DNA of 64,000 bases, from assembly GCA_004298465.1 (NCBI GenBank), contig SCRT01000005.1, forward strand, positions 198,924 through 262,923. Direction: 5' to 3'. Positions 1 to 7,373 of the stretch are shown one piece after another; positions within the stretch are counted from its first letter, which is position 1, and each line of letters opens with the position of its first letter. A program made the translations under genes and the position numbers. This DNA comes from Nevskiaceae bacterium. Its GTDB lineage: Bacteria > Pseudomonadota > Gammaproteobacteria > Nevskiales > Nevskiaceae. Below the pieces are notes generated by a model, which did no database searches, was not told the origin of the DNA, and saw only the letters and a list, made by a program, of their open reading frames with translations.

Positions 1-155
1 AGCATCACGGCTGCGATTACGCCGCCAAACGGCCCGACCATATTGCCGTAAGCCGGCGAGATATGGCCGTTGAAACGATCGCCGCCGAGCGGGGCAAGCC
101 GTACGGCCTCGTCAAAGGGATGCATCGTCATATCCGTCATAATTTGTGTCGCCAT
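1..155 (-). CDS. Acyl-CoA thioesterase-like protein, N-terminal part (runs off the window)
   Basis: Reading the minus strand from the ATG at 155 gives 51 residues without a stop before the window edge. The stretch GHISPAYGNMVGPFGGVIAA is typical of the N-terminal hot-dog half of TesB-like (4HBT_3) acyl-CoA thioesterases, which hydrolyse acyl-CoA to free acid and CoA. The gene starts 26 bp after the stop of the SDR gene on the same strand, so the two are probably cotranscribed with the upstream hydrolase. Further ATG codons at 140, 134 and 131 make the exact start uncertain. The catalytic half of the protein is outside the window, so the family call rests on the N-terminal motif only. Confidence 0.6.
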   Translation of the reverse strand, partial: MATQIMTDMTMHPFDEAVRLAPLGGDRFNGHISPAYGNMVGPFGGVIAAVM

Positions 156-181
156 TGAAAGAAAACGGGTCGCTGCAGCCT

Positions 182-931
182 TCACCACGGCTCCACAGCC
201 GGGCGCAAGTCCAGCTCGAAACTCCACGTGTCGCGCGGCTGGATGTGAAGCGCCCAGTAATTTTCCGCGACATGTTCAGGCGCGATGAGCCGCCCCTGCT
301 TTTCACACTGTGCGTAGTAGGCAGGAAACACGGTTTTTACCGCAACCGTGTCGATAAGCCCGTCGATCACCACGTGCGCAACGTGAATACCGCGTGGCCC
401 CAGCTCGCGCGCCATGCTCTGCGCCAGCGCACGCAACCCGTGCTTGGCGCCAGCAAACGCTGCGAACCGCGCAGCTCCGCGCAGGCTCGCCGTCGCGCCA
501 GTGAAGAGGATCGTGCCATGCCCGCGCGCCACCATGCGCCCTGCCACTTCCCGCCCGGCCAGAAAACCGGCAAGGCAGCCCAGCTCCCACAGCTTGCGGT
601 AGCCGTCCGCTGTTTCGTCAAGGATCGACTGCGGGCGATTGACGCCAACGTTGAACACCAGCACTTCGATGCCGCCGTGCTCACGCTCCACCTGCTCGAC
701 GAGTGTCGCGACTTCGGCTTCCACCGTCGCATCCGTTGCATAGGCGAACGCCCGGCCTCCTTCGGCGGTGATCTGCGCCACGAGCGGTTGCAGTTTCTCC
801 GCATCACGCCGAACCACGCAGACCGTGTACCCGCCGCGCGCGAAGCGTCGGGCAATGGCGGCGCCGTTGCCATCTCCCGCCCCGATCACCAGCGCCACAC
901 CGCTTGCCGGAAGTCCTTCATTCACTGCCAT
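182..931 (-). CDS. SDR-family oxidoreductase, atypical active site
   Basis: The 249-residue product has the short-chain dehydrogenase Rossmann pattern: a glycine-rich nucleotide loop GAGDGNGAAIA near residue 18, an FNVG motif in place of NNAG near residue 92, and the C-terminal RGIHVAHVVIDG strand. The length is normal for classical SDRs. The active-site motif that is usually YxxxK reads FAGAK, so the catalytic tyrosine is replaced by phenylalanine while the lysine is kept, and the usual serine is not obvious. Such a protein may bind NAD(P)H without normal dehydrogenase chemistry. It lies between a hydrolase gene and a thioesterase gene on the same strand, near an acyl-CoA synthetase gene, which suggests fatty acyl or related acid metabolism. 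The substrate is unknown. Confidence 0.8.
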   Translation of the reverse strand: MAVNEGLPASGVALVIGAGDGNGAAIARRFARGGYTVCVVRRDAEKLQPLVAQITAEGGRAFAYATDATVEAEVATLVEQVEREHGGIEVLVFNVGVNRPQSILDETADGYRKLWELGCLAGFLAGREVAGRMVARGHGTILFTGATASLRGAARFAAFAGAKHGLRALAQSMARELGPRGIHVAHVVIDGLIDTVAVKTVFPAYYAQCEKQGRLIAPEHVAENYWALHIQPRDTWSFELDLRPAVEPW

Positions 932-1094
932 CTTTTCCTTCTATCGACGTGAAGTTCAACAGGACTGTACATAAACGGGCGATTCGGGACTGAAAGGCAG
1001 CAGAAGGCTCGCCCCCCACCTGCATTTTTCTGCTCACACTTCGCGGCGCATCACTCGCCGCTTCAGCGAGTTTCAAAACCCGGCGTGTGGTGGA

Positions 1095-2036
1095 TCATGC
1101 GAACACGCGTTGTCCCGCAGGGTCACAGTACACATCCGGCTGAACCACCCGCAGGAAAGTGTGCAGTTCGCGCATGAATCGACGCGGCGCATCAAAGGGC
1201 ACGACGTGGCCTGCGCGGGGAACGCAAACCACGTGCACATTGGGCGCATAGGCGGCAATTTGCGCCTGCCCCGCCGGGGCATACAGGCGCGACTCGGCGC
1301 CGGTCACGACGGTGATGGGAATCGGGCACTGTCGCAAGCCTGCGCGCCAGTCGTGTTCGCCGTTCACGAACGCGGCAATAGTCGCCACATAGACCGGCCA
1401 GTTGCTGGTCCGCATCACCCATCGCATGACCCACTCGTGGCGCGCCGGTACGCTCAGCGCGCACCAGGCAGGCCAATGGAAAGCTTGTGCCACGAAGGTG
1501 CCGAGCCCATGGAAAAGCTCCCTCCGTAGGGTGCGCGGAATGTGCCCGAAGGGCATGTTCTGATAAGGCGTGATGCGGTCGATGAAGGCCTGCCAAAACG
1601 CGATGAATTCGGCCTGCCGGTCGCCCAGCAGCCCGTCGTGCCAATCGTCGTGGTTGCGGATGCACGGTGCCTGGTCTACGTTCATGTAGGCCCTGATCCG
1701 TGCAGTTCCGTAAGTCTGCAGGTAGTGCATCGCCGTACATGCGCCCATGCTCAGGCCGACGAGATGAACGCGCTCCAGCGCCAGCCCTTCCAGCAAATCC
1801 GCCACATCATCCGCATGCTGCTCAATCGCATCACAGCGGCGCAGCGGAAGCACGTGTGACGCCCCCCAGCCGCGCAGGTCGGGAATAATGAAGCGGTGGC
1901 TTTTCAGATGCGGCGCAACAAAGGGCAGCCACATTCCGCCATTCATCGCAAAACCGTGCAGCACCACACACGGCCGACCTCGACCGACGTCCAGATAGTG
2001 CAGCGCTGCACCATCCCGCATCCCCACATAAGGCAT
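1095..2036 (-). CDS. Alpha/beta-fold hydrolase
   Basis: The 313-residue product shows the alpha/beta hydrolase layout. HGFAMNG near residue 28 is the oxyanion region, GLSMGA near residue 94 is the nucleophile elbow with the catalytic serine, and AGHVVPFD near residue 276 holds the catalytic histidine. The acid is expected in TVVTGAESRLY near residue 242, where the usual aspartate position reads serine with a glutamate beside it, so the acid residue is uncertain. It probably hydrolyses an ester or related bond in the cytoplasm. It is followed on the same strand by the SDR gene after 163 bp, and lies divergent from the interrupted acyl-CoA synthetase gene with 242 bp between the two starts. The substrate cannot be read from the sequence. 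Confidence 0.85.
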   Translation of the reverse strand: MPYVGMRDGAALHYLDVGRGRPCVVLHGFAMNGGMWLPFVAPHLKSHRFIIPDLRGWGASHVLPLRRCDAIEQHADDVADLLEGLALERVHLVGLSMGACTAMHYLQTYGTARIRAYMNVDQAPCIRNHDDWHDGLLGDRQAEFIAFWQAFIDRITPYQNMPFGHIPRTLRRELFHGLGTFVAQAFHWPAWCALSVPARHEWVMRWVMRTSNWPVYVATIAAFVNGEHDWRAGLRQCPIPITVVTGAESRLYAPAGQAQIAAYAPNVHVVCVPRAGHVVPFDAPRRFMRELHTFLRVVQPDVYCDPAGQRVFA

Positions 2037-2278
2037 ATCGCTTCACTCCCTTGCCGGCGCTTGCGCGCCGTTTCCCGATAGCGTTGACTCTACCCTGTGC
2101 CGCGCATCTGGCCTGTTGCGCTACGATGCACCGGCTGGATGTGACAGGCTGTACATTCACGCTGCCGCCTTATTCCGGTATGCCAGAAGTCCACCCTCAA
2201 TGCCACCCCCGTGGCGGACGACTGGCTGGTTTCTCACCCGCTAACGGCATCTCGAAAACTAACTCAGGAGAATCGGTC

Positions 2279-2414
2279 TTGAATCTGCGCACCACCCCCC
2301 GCACGCCTTCGGCCTACGACTACCAGCTCACGATCAAGCAATTGCTGCGTTCGTCCCTGGCACAACACGCGGATCAGGAAATTGTGTACCGGGGCACGCA
2401 GCGCTTCACATACC
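2279..2414 (+). pseudogene. Acyl-CoA synthetase, 5' fragment cut by the Tn3-family transposon
   Basis: A TTG start at 2279 follows an AGGAG ribosome-binding site at 2266-2270 with 8-bp spacing. The frame encodes 45 codons ending in RFTYR and then runs straight into the transposon end, reaching a foreign stop at 2513-2515. Removing 2415-41916 and one ATACC copy joins the fragment in frame to the sequence at 41922 and gives the continuous motif RFTYRQWYARVGRLASAL, typical of the N-terminal region of AMP-dependent acyl-CoA synthetases. The uninterrupted gene would encode about 550 residues, normal for the family. In this strain the gene is therefore disrupted. Confidence 0.9.
2410..2414. repeat. 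Left target-site duplication of the transposon (ATACC)
   Basis: ATACC directly precedes the left terminal repeat and is matched exactly by ATACC at 41917-41921 after the right terminal repeat. A 5-bp duplication is the hallmark of Tn3-family transposition. Confidence 0.95.
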
Positions 2415-2450
2415 GGGGTAAATGTACCCGGCGTGCAAAAACTGCACTTT
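2415..2450 (+). repeat. Transposon left terminal inverted repeat
   Basis: The repeat begins GGGGTAAATGTACCCG and ends with AAAAACTGCACTTT. It differs from the complement of the right end at five of 36 positions. The outer 16 bp and the inner GTG(C/T)AAAAAC(T/C)GCACTTT block are the best conserved parts, as expected for transposase-binding termini. Confidence 0.93.
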
Positions 2451-2596
2451 CAGAACTCGGGCACCCCACCCCTATCGCCCCGGCAGCAGCCTCGTCGCTG
2501 TTGTTGGCTGATTAGTCGTCGCCGGTGGTCAGGTCACCAGGGCATTCACCCGACGCCGACCATCCGCGCCTACCAGAGACGAGTTTCGTTTGTGAC

Positions 2597-2616
2597 AAAG
2601 TGCAGTTTTTACACGG
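2597..2616 (+). repeat. Internal copy of the inverted-repeat inner block, copy 1
   Basis: AAAGTGCAGTTTTTACACGG matches the inner half of the right terminal repeat (AAAGTGCGGTTTTTACACCG) at 18 of 20 positions and has the same orientation as the right end. The outer GGGGTAAA part is absent, so this cannot serve as a complete transposon end. Confidence 0.75.
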
Positions 2617-2728
2617 TGGGCTTTCGGGATGTCTCTGTCCCCGGCCAGACCGATGCATTGCGCAAAAGCCCAATTGCCATTATTGGTCAAAGGGTTGTGT
2701 GCCGCGTAGCGACGCACCCGTCCCTACA

Positions 2729-2747
2729 AAAGTGCGCTTTTTACACC
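2729..2747 (+). repeat. Internal copy of the inverted-repeat inner block, copy 2
   Basis: AAAGTGCGCTTTTTACACC matches the inner half of the right terminal repeat at 18 of 19 positions and lies 132 bp downstream of copy 1 in the same orientation. Like copy 1 it lacks the outer GGGGTAAA part. Confidence 0.75.
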
Positions 2748-3024
2748 TCGGGACACGAGGTCAATTCCATACGCTTTGGTATGGATGGGCCTGGTACTCA
2801 GACTGGAAGCCCGTGCTTCACGCGGCCCAGTTCGCTCATCGGGGGGTCATCTGACCGATCGCCCAATTCACCACGCTAGAGACACCTTACAAAACAATGA
2901 GTTATATCGCCTTATCGTGATATATCCAACAAAATCAAAGAGTTATTGTATTGCGCAAAAGCACAGTTTGGCGTGGCCAGGAAACGCAAACCCCTGGTTT
3001 TTGACCCAAAACACCACGCTAAAA

Positions 3025-4074
3025 TTAATCCCGGCTGGCATCAGGCTCGGCTAGATCAAGCTGGCGCTGAGCTTTCCGCGGCTTCTTGAGTTCCGCGTGC
3101 GCGCCGGCCAACTGTTCGGCCAATACTTCACACCGTCCCCTTAGTGCAGCACCCTCTGAAAGCGCTTGCTGATGGTCGTGCCTCGCCCTTTCGAGTGCGA
3201 TGCGCACTTGATCACGCTCATGAATCACCACATCGACCTGACGCCGAGTCTCGGCCAGTTCCCGCGCGTGGGCCTCCTTGGACGACGCCAATGCCGCCAC
3301 GGCGATCACCTTCGCCTGCTGTTCGCATGCGAACGCTTCCCGTGCCGTCGTCAGCTCTTTACGCAGCTCGACGGCATCGGCCGCGGCTCGCGCCAAGCTC
3401 GATTCCAGTTCAGAAACGCGCTTGGCGGCTGCGACCGCCTCCCTTTCCCGCTCTGTCAACAGACGCTTCTGCTGGGAACGGAGATCCTCGATTTGGCCTA
3501 GCAAATGCCGCTCATTGCCGTCCGCGCGCTCGCGCAGCTGCGTGACTTCCTCAGCGTGTTTCTTGGTTTGTCTTTCCCGCTCATCGATCGCCGCCTGCGC
3601 ACGCGCCTCGCCGGCACTGGTGTCCCGCTGGCTGCGAGAAAGCTCGCCCTGGACGAAGCTCAACTGCTGTTCCAAAGCGCCAGCCCGCTCTCGTGACGTC
3701 GCCAAATCGGTGGACATCACCGTCACCTGGTCGCGCAGTTGCGTGCGCTCTGCTTCGAACAGCGATCGGTCTGACGCTAGGCGCTCGCGCTCCTGGTCAA
3801 CCGCCGCCTGCCGTTCCTGCTCACGCTTGTCAGCGTCTTCTTCGGCCGCGTCCCGCACCTTTTTGTAGAGCTCTGCAGCAGCAATCGCGATGGGCGCCGG
3901 AAGGTTCAGGCGGCTCGGCAAGGCCTTGTAGTAGTCCTTGAGCAACGCGTTCACGGTGCCCGGCGAACCGGTGCCGAGCCGCGTGCGGACGCCTTCGACG
4001 GTCGGCCGTTCTCCTTTCGCGAGCAGTTCGTCCGATGCCCGCGTGACGTCCTCGATGGTGACCCCTGTGCGCAT
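3025..4074 (-). CDS. tnpT: TnpT-like cointegrate resolution protein (KfrA-type DNA-binding, coiled coil)
   Basis: I place the start at the ATG at 4074 because a strong AGGAGGT lies 6 bp upstream (4081-4087); the frame stays open further upstream. The 349-residue product begins with a KfrA_N-like segment, roughly residues 1-65 (VTIEDVTRASDELLAKGERP, GTGSPGTVNALLKDYY). A very long Arg/Glu/Gln-rich coiled coil follows from about residue 80 to the end. In Tn4651-type transposons the TnpT protein has this make-up, binds the rst site and stimulates recombination by TnpS. The gene is divergent from the tyrosine recombinase next door with 128 bp between the starts, as in that family. A plasmid KfrA protein is the alternative, but the terminal position in a Tn3-family element favours TnpT. 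Confidence 0.8.
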   Translation of the reverse strand: MRTGVTIEDVTRASDELLAKGERPTVEGVRTRLGTGSPGTVNALLKDYYKALPSRLNLPAPIAIAAAELYKKVRDAAEEDADKREQERQAAVDQERERLASDRSLFEAERTQLRDQVTVMSTDLATSRERAGALEQQLSFVQGELSRSQRDTSAGEARAQAAIDERERQTKKHAEEVTQLRERADGNERHLLGQIEDLRSQQKRLLTEREREAVAAAKRVSELESSLARAAADAVELRKELTTAREAFACEQQAKVIAVAALASSKEAHARELAETRRQVDVVIHERDQVRIALERARHDHQQALSEGAALRGRCEVLAEQLAGAHAELKKPRKAQRQLDLAEPDASRD

Positions 4075-4202
4075 TTTTTTACCTCCTTTCGGGTGAGCGT
4101 ATTCCAAAATCGGCGGTTTCGGCTTATACCTACGACAAGAGATAATTATCGAAGGTGGCATCCTTAATTCGTTATATATATTACAGAATACATAATATAA
4201 AA
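4075..4202. promoter_or_regulatory. Divergent tnpT-tnpS intergenic region, candidate rst resolution site
   Basis: This AT-rich 128-bp region separates the two divergent starts. It holds a perfect 10-bp palindrome GATAATTATC at 4141-4150 and an inverted repeat TATATTA/TAATATA at 4177-4183 and 4193-4199 with a 9-bp spacer. That spacing fits a core site for a tyrosine recombinase. In Tn4651-like elements the rst site lies exactly between tnpS and tnpT. The assignment rests on position and symmetry only. Confidence 0.5.
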
Positions 4203-5330
4203 ATGAGCAGCCCAGGCTTCGAAGTGATTCATCGGGAGGCCCCTGGCCCCCTGGCAACGGCGACAGCGCCCCTCTCGTCACCGGATCTGGCGCGCCGGAC
4301 CCAGGCCGCCGCCGACGCCATCCTGCGGGCGGCCACGCCCGCGGCGACCGTGACCTCCTATCAGAGTGCCTTGCGGTATCTCTGTGCCTGGGCCGAATTG
4401 CGTTTCGGCACCGCCCTGTCCCTGCCCGTGAGCGTGGCCTGGGTGCAGCAGTTCGTCATCGATCACTTCGGCGAGCCCGAGCGCGTTGCCGAAGGCTCGG
4501 GTCGCTCGACCATCACCGTGAACTGGACCATGCCGCAGGCGGTGGACGAGACGCTGGTGCAAGGCGGATTCAAGGCCCGCCCTGGGCGTCTGAAGATGGC
4601 GACGATCGATCACCGCCTCGCGGTCTTGTCGTGGGCCCACCGCGAGCACGGCGATGCGAGCCCTACCCAGGATCCGGCGATCCGACGATTGCTATCGAGC
4701 TGCCGCAAGCTCGCACGCGAGATGGGCGAAGCACCGAAGACCAAGACCGCTGCGATCCAGGAACAACTCGATGCCATGCTCGCCACCTGCGACGACTCGC
4801 TCGAGGGGCTGCGCGATCGGGCCTTACTGCTGTTTGGCTGGACCAGTGGCGGCCGGCGCCGCTCCGAGATCGCGCTGGCGCACGTCGAGGACGTCGAATG
4901 GCTCGACGACGCCCACGGGCTGTTTCGCATGCGCCAGTCCAAATCCGGCGACGACGCGCCCAAGCCCATCAAGGGAGAAGCGGCAACCGCGCTCCGGACT
5001 TGGCTCAAGGCCGCAAACATTACGGAAGGACCGATCTTCCGGCGCGTGTGGGGCCCCACGGTCGGCAAAGCCCTGTCGCCGCATGCGGTCAGCGCCATCG
5101 TGCAGCGGCGGGCGTCGGCGGCCGGACTCAAGGGCGACTTCGCCGGTCACAGCTTGCGACGCGGATTCGTGACCGAAGCCGGACTGAGCCATGTTCCCAT
5201 CGCGCAGACGATGGAGATGACCGGGCACCGGCAAGTGAAGACCGTGCTGCGCTACCACCAGGTGGGTGAGATCGTCCGCAGCGAGGGCTCCGATTTGTTG
5301 GAACGCAGCCGCAAACGTCGTCAGGAGTGA
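4203..5330 (+). CDS. tnpS: TnpS-like tyrosine recombinase (cointegrate resolution)
   Basis: The product from the ATG at 4203 is 375 residues; a GTG at 4155 in the same frame would add 16 residues encoded by the AT-rich intergenic DNA and is less likely. The C-terminal half has the tyrosine recombinase catalytic set: arginine in GGRRRSEIALAH (about residue 218), lysine in MRQSKSGDD, the HxxR motif in GHSLRRG (about 316), GH in MTGHRQ and the nucleophile tyrosine in VLRYHQVG (about 351). An N-terminal SAM-like core-binding domain precedes it. It is divergent from the coiled-coil TnpT-like gene, so its probable role is resolving Tn3-type cointegrates at the intervening site. A gene-cassette or phage-type integrase is less likely in this position. 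Confidence 0.85.
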   Translation: MSSPGFEVIHREAPGPLATATAPLSSPDLARRTQAAADAILRAATPAATVTSYQSALRYLCAWAELRFGTALSLPVSVAWVQQFVIDHFGEPERVAEGSGRSTITVNWTMPQAVDETLVQGGFKARPGRLKMATIDHRLAVLSWAHREHGDASPTQDPAIRRLLSSCRKLAREMGEAPKTKTAAIQEQLDAMLATCDDSLEGLRDRALLLFGWTSGGRRRSEIALAHVEDVEWLDDAHGLFRMRQSKSGDDAPKPIKGEAATALRTWLKAANITEGPIFRRVWGPTVGKALSPHAVSAIVQRRASAAGLKGDFAGHSLRRGFVTEAGLSHVPIAQTMEMTGHRQVKTVLRYHQVGEIVRSEGSDLLERSRKRRQE

Positions 5331-5424
5331 GACCGAGATCAACCAATTCCGCTGACTTCGTATTCGCAGCCCCGACCGAGCCACTAGACTCGTTGCTGGC
5401 GCAACTGACGATGATGGGAGACTG

Positions 5425-5796
5425 ATGAAGAAGCCGGTGTTTGTAAGTTTTGACTTCGATCATGATCGCGTGCTCAAGGATTTCATCCTCGGTCAGGCCA
5501 AGCTGCAAGACTCGCCGTTCCAGGTCGTGGACCACTCCCTGAAGGAAGAAGCCCCGGAGCGCGACTGGGAACGAAAAGCGAAGGCGGGAATTCTGCGTGC
5601 AGAGATCGTGATCGTGATGGTGGGGCTCTACACCCATAAGGCTCATGGCGTGCTGAAGGAAGTGGCCATGGCGCGAGAGGCAGGGATCAAGATCGTGCAG
5701 ATCATCGGGTACAAGGACGGCAACTACATGCCGGTTCCCGACGCCGGGCGGCTGTACGCATGGAACTGGGACAATCTCAAGCGCCTGCTCGCCTGA
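5425..5796 (+). CDS. thsB: TIR-domain protein, Thoeris ThsB-like (first of three)
   Basis: The 123-residue product is a stand-alone TIR-like domain. VFVSFDFDHDR at residues 5-15 is the first strand and following loop, VIVMVG at 62-67 is a core strand, and VLKEVAMARE around Glu79 resembles the TIR helix carrying the catalytic glutamate. The fold is closest to the ThsB/DUF1863 type of TIR proteins. In Thoeris, ThsB senses phage infection and makes a cyclic ADP-ribose-type signal from NAD+ that activates ThsA. The thsA-like gene starts 15 bp downstream, so the two are cotranslated or nearly so. The protein is shorter than most ThsB proteins, which are about 170-200 residues. Function is inferred from domain and operon, not from a database match. 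Confidence 0.8.
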   Translation: MKKPVFVSFDFDHDRVLKDFILGQAKLQDSPFQVVDHSLKEEAPERDWERKAKAGILRAEIVIVMVGLYTHKAHGVLKEVAMAREAGIKIVQIIGYKDGNYMPVPDAGRLYAWNWDNLKRLLA

Positions 5797-5811
5797 CGCC
5801 GGATCACTCCG

Positions 5812-7260
5812 ATGGCCATGCCCGAAGCACCCTTCAGCGCCTCCATTGAAGCCTTCATTACCTCGTTCGCTCACGAGATCGCGGACGGCTCGGCAGCCAT
5901 TTTCGCGGGCGCTGGCCTGTCGGTGGACAGTGGCTACGTCAACTGGTCCGAGTTGATGCGGGACATCGCGGCGGAACTGGAGCTGGATGTCGACCGCGAA
6001 ACGAACCTGGTGGCGCTGGCTCAATACCACCTGAACGAGCGGCGCAACCGCACGCGCATCAACCAAAAGATCATCGACGAGTTCAGCGCGGGGCATGCGC
6101 ACAACGAAAACCACGAAATCCTGGCCCGGCTGCCCATCTCGACCTACTGGACGACCAACTACGACACGCTGATCGAAACCGCGCTGGAGGCGCAAGGCAA
6201 GATCGTTGACGTTAAGCACAGCGTCAAACAACTCAAAAACAACAAGCGCGGCCGACACGCGCTGGTCTACAAGATGCACGGCGATGCCAGCGACCCGGAT
6301 AACGCAGTCCTCACAAAGGACGACTACGAGGGCTACTTTCGAGATCGCGAACCTTTCGTCACTGCGCTGACCGGCGACCTGGTCTCAAAGACCCTGCTGT
6401 TCATCGGATTCAGCTTCACCGATCCGAACATCGACTACGTGATGAGTCGCATCCGGGTGGTGCTGCACAAGCAGCCCAAGCAGCACTACTGCATCCTGAG
6501 ACAGGTCCAGCGGAAGCCGCGCGAAACCCTGCCGAAGTTCGAGTATCGACGTCGCCAGCAGGATTATTTCGTCAAGGACCTGACCCGCACCGGCATTCAC
6601 GCCCTGATGGTCGAGTCCTACTCCGATGTCACGCGCATTCTTCGAGCGATCGAGCGGCGCTACCGCACGCGCACGGTCTTTATCTCTGGCAGCGCCCACG
6701 AGTTTGAGGCATGGAAGCCCGACGAGGCGGCTCGCTTCATCGAGGACCTGAGCAGTGCCCTCATCGGCAAGGGCATGAATATCGTCACCGGCTTCGGTCT
6801 GGGCGTCGGTCCATCAGTGATCGCGGGCGCCCTCCACGCCATTCTCGCGGACCCCAAGCGCAGATCGCACAGCCAGCTGCGGGCGCACCCATTTCCGGCG
6901 GACGAGGGATCGGCACCCGAGCGTCGCAACCTTTACCGGCGCCACCGCGAACGCATGATCGGCGAAGCCGGCATCGCCATCTTTCTTTTCGGCAACAAGC
7001 GGGATGCGCGTGGCCGGATCGTACTTGCCGACGGTATGCGGGAGGAATTCGAGATCGCGCAGAAGCTGGGGCTGCACTGCGTCGCCGTCGGCGCCACCGG
7101 CTGCGTTGCGGCGGACCTGGCGAAATCTCTGAAGGGTTCGTGGTCCGCCCGATCCAAGCGCTTTCAAAAAGCGGTACACATCGCCAACGACCCAGCAGCA
7201 GCGCGCAGCGCCGTAAGCAGGTCGGTCATGTCGATGGTGCAGGAACTGAGCACGTTGTAA
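5812..7260 (+). CDS. thsA: Thoeris effector ThsA, SIR2 plus SLOG domains
   Basis: The 482-residue product has the length and two-domain order of Thoeris ThsA. An N-terminal SIR2-like NADase covers about residues 10-280, with FAGAGLSVDSG at 31-41, TTNYDTLIE with Asn116, and YKMHGD with His156. These two residues occupy the places of the catalytic Asn and His of characterised ThsA. The C-terminal SLOG domain runs from about 285 to the end, with TVFISGSA and NIVTGFGLGVG forming the nucleotide-sensing Rossmann fold. In Thoeris, signal binding to SLOG makes SIR2 destroy cellular NAD+ and abort phage infection. TIR genes lie on both sides. The start could also be the ATG two codons later. Confidence 0.92.
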   Translation: MAMPEAPFSASIEAFITSFAHEIADGSAAIFAGAGLSVDSGYVNWSELMRDIAAELELDVDRETNLVALAQYHLNERRNRTRINQKIIDEFSAGHAHNENHEILARLPISTYWTTNYDTLIETALEAQGKIVDVKHSVKQLKNNKRGRHALVYKMHGDASDPDNAVLTKDDYEGYFRDREPFVTALTGDLVSKTLLFIGFSFTDPNIDYVMSRIRVVLHKQPKQHYCILRQVQRKPRETLPKFEYRRRQQDYFVKDLTRTGIHALMVESYSDVTRILRAIERRYRTRTVFISGSAHEFEAWKPDEAARFIEDLSSALIGKGMNIVTGFGLGVGPSVIAGALHAILADPKRRSHSQLRAHPFPADEGSAPERRNLYRRHRERMIGEAGIAIFLFGNKRDARGRIVLADGMREEFEIAQKLGLHCVAVGATGCVAADLAKSLKGSWSARSKRFQKAVHIANDPAAARSAVSRSVMSMVQELSTL

Positions 7261-7316
7261 CGACGAGCAATCGAACGCCGCGGGAACGGCCGCGAAGCGA
7301 AGTAAGGGAGTCAAGT

Positions 7317-7373
7317 ATGGCGCGACGCGTGTTTTACAGTTTCGACTACGAACGAGATGCGGACCGCGTTCAG
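7317..7373 (+). pseudogene. thsB: TIR-domain thsB-like gene, 5' fragment interrupted by an IS
   Basis: An ATG at 7317 behind a GGGAG site encodes 19 residues beginning MARRVFYSFDYERDAD, the standard first beta strand and loop of ThsB-type TIR proteins. The frame is then broken by the IS5-family element. Deleting the IS and one TCAG copy gives RVQQVKNMGKID in frame with the fragment at 8563 and a 163-residue protein. Confidence 0.85.
7370..7373. repeat. Left target duplication of the IS (TCAG)
   Basis: TCAG abuts the left IS end and is repeated at 8559-8562 directly after the right end, a 4-bp duplication as expected for the IS5 group. Confidence 0.85.

Larger units (their letters stand above)
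2451..3024. other. Non-coding left subterminal region of the transposon
   Basis: No convincing gene is seen in these 574 bp between the left repeat and the tnpT-like gene. The region holds two extra copies of the inner inverted-repeat block (2597-2616 and 2729-2747). It also has a 13-bp direct repeat, ATTGCGCAAAAGC, at 2657-2669 and 2950-2962, and an AT-rich dyad TATATC/GATATA at 2903-2908 and 2919-2924. It is more AT-rich than the cargo near 2880-2960. Subterminal transposase or resolution-protein binding is a reasonable inference but not shown. Confidence 0.55.

Noticed and set aside
2051..2515. Open frame beginning at 2051 that includes the synthetase start
   Set aside because: The part before 2279 is non-coding upstream DNA; AGGAG and TTG at 2266-2281 and the family's N-terminus set the real start.
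4155..4202. GTG start at 4155 for the tyrosine recombinase
   Set aside because: It would translate AT-rich intergenic DNA containing the dyad site, and gives residues unlike the family's start.
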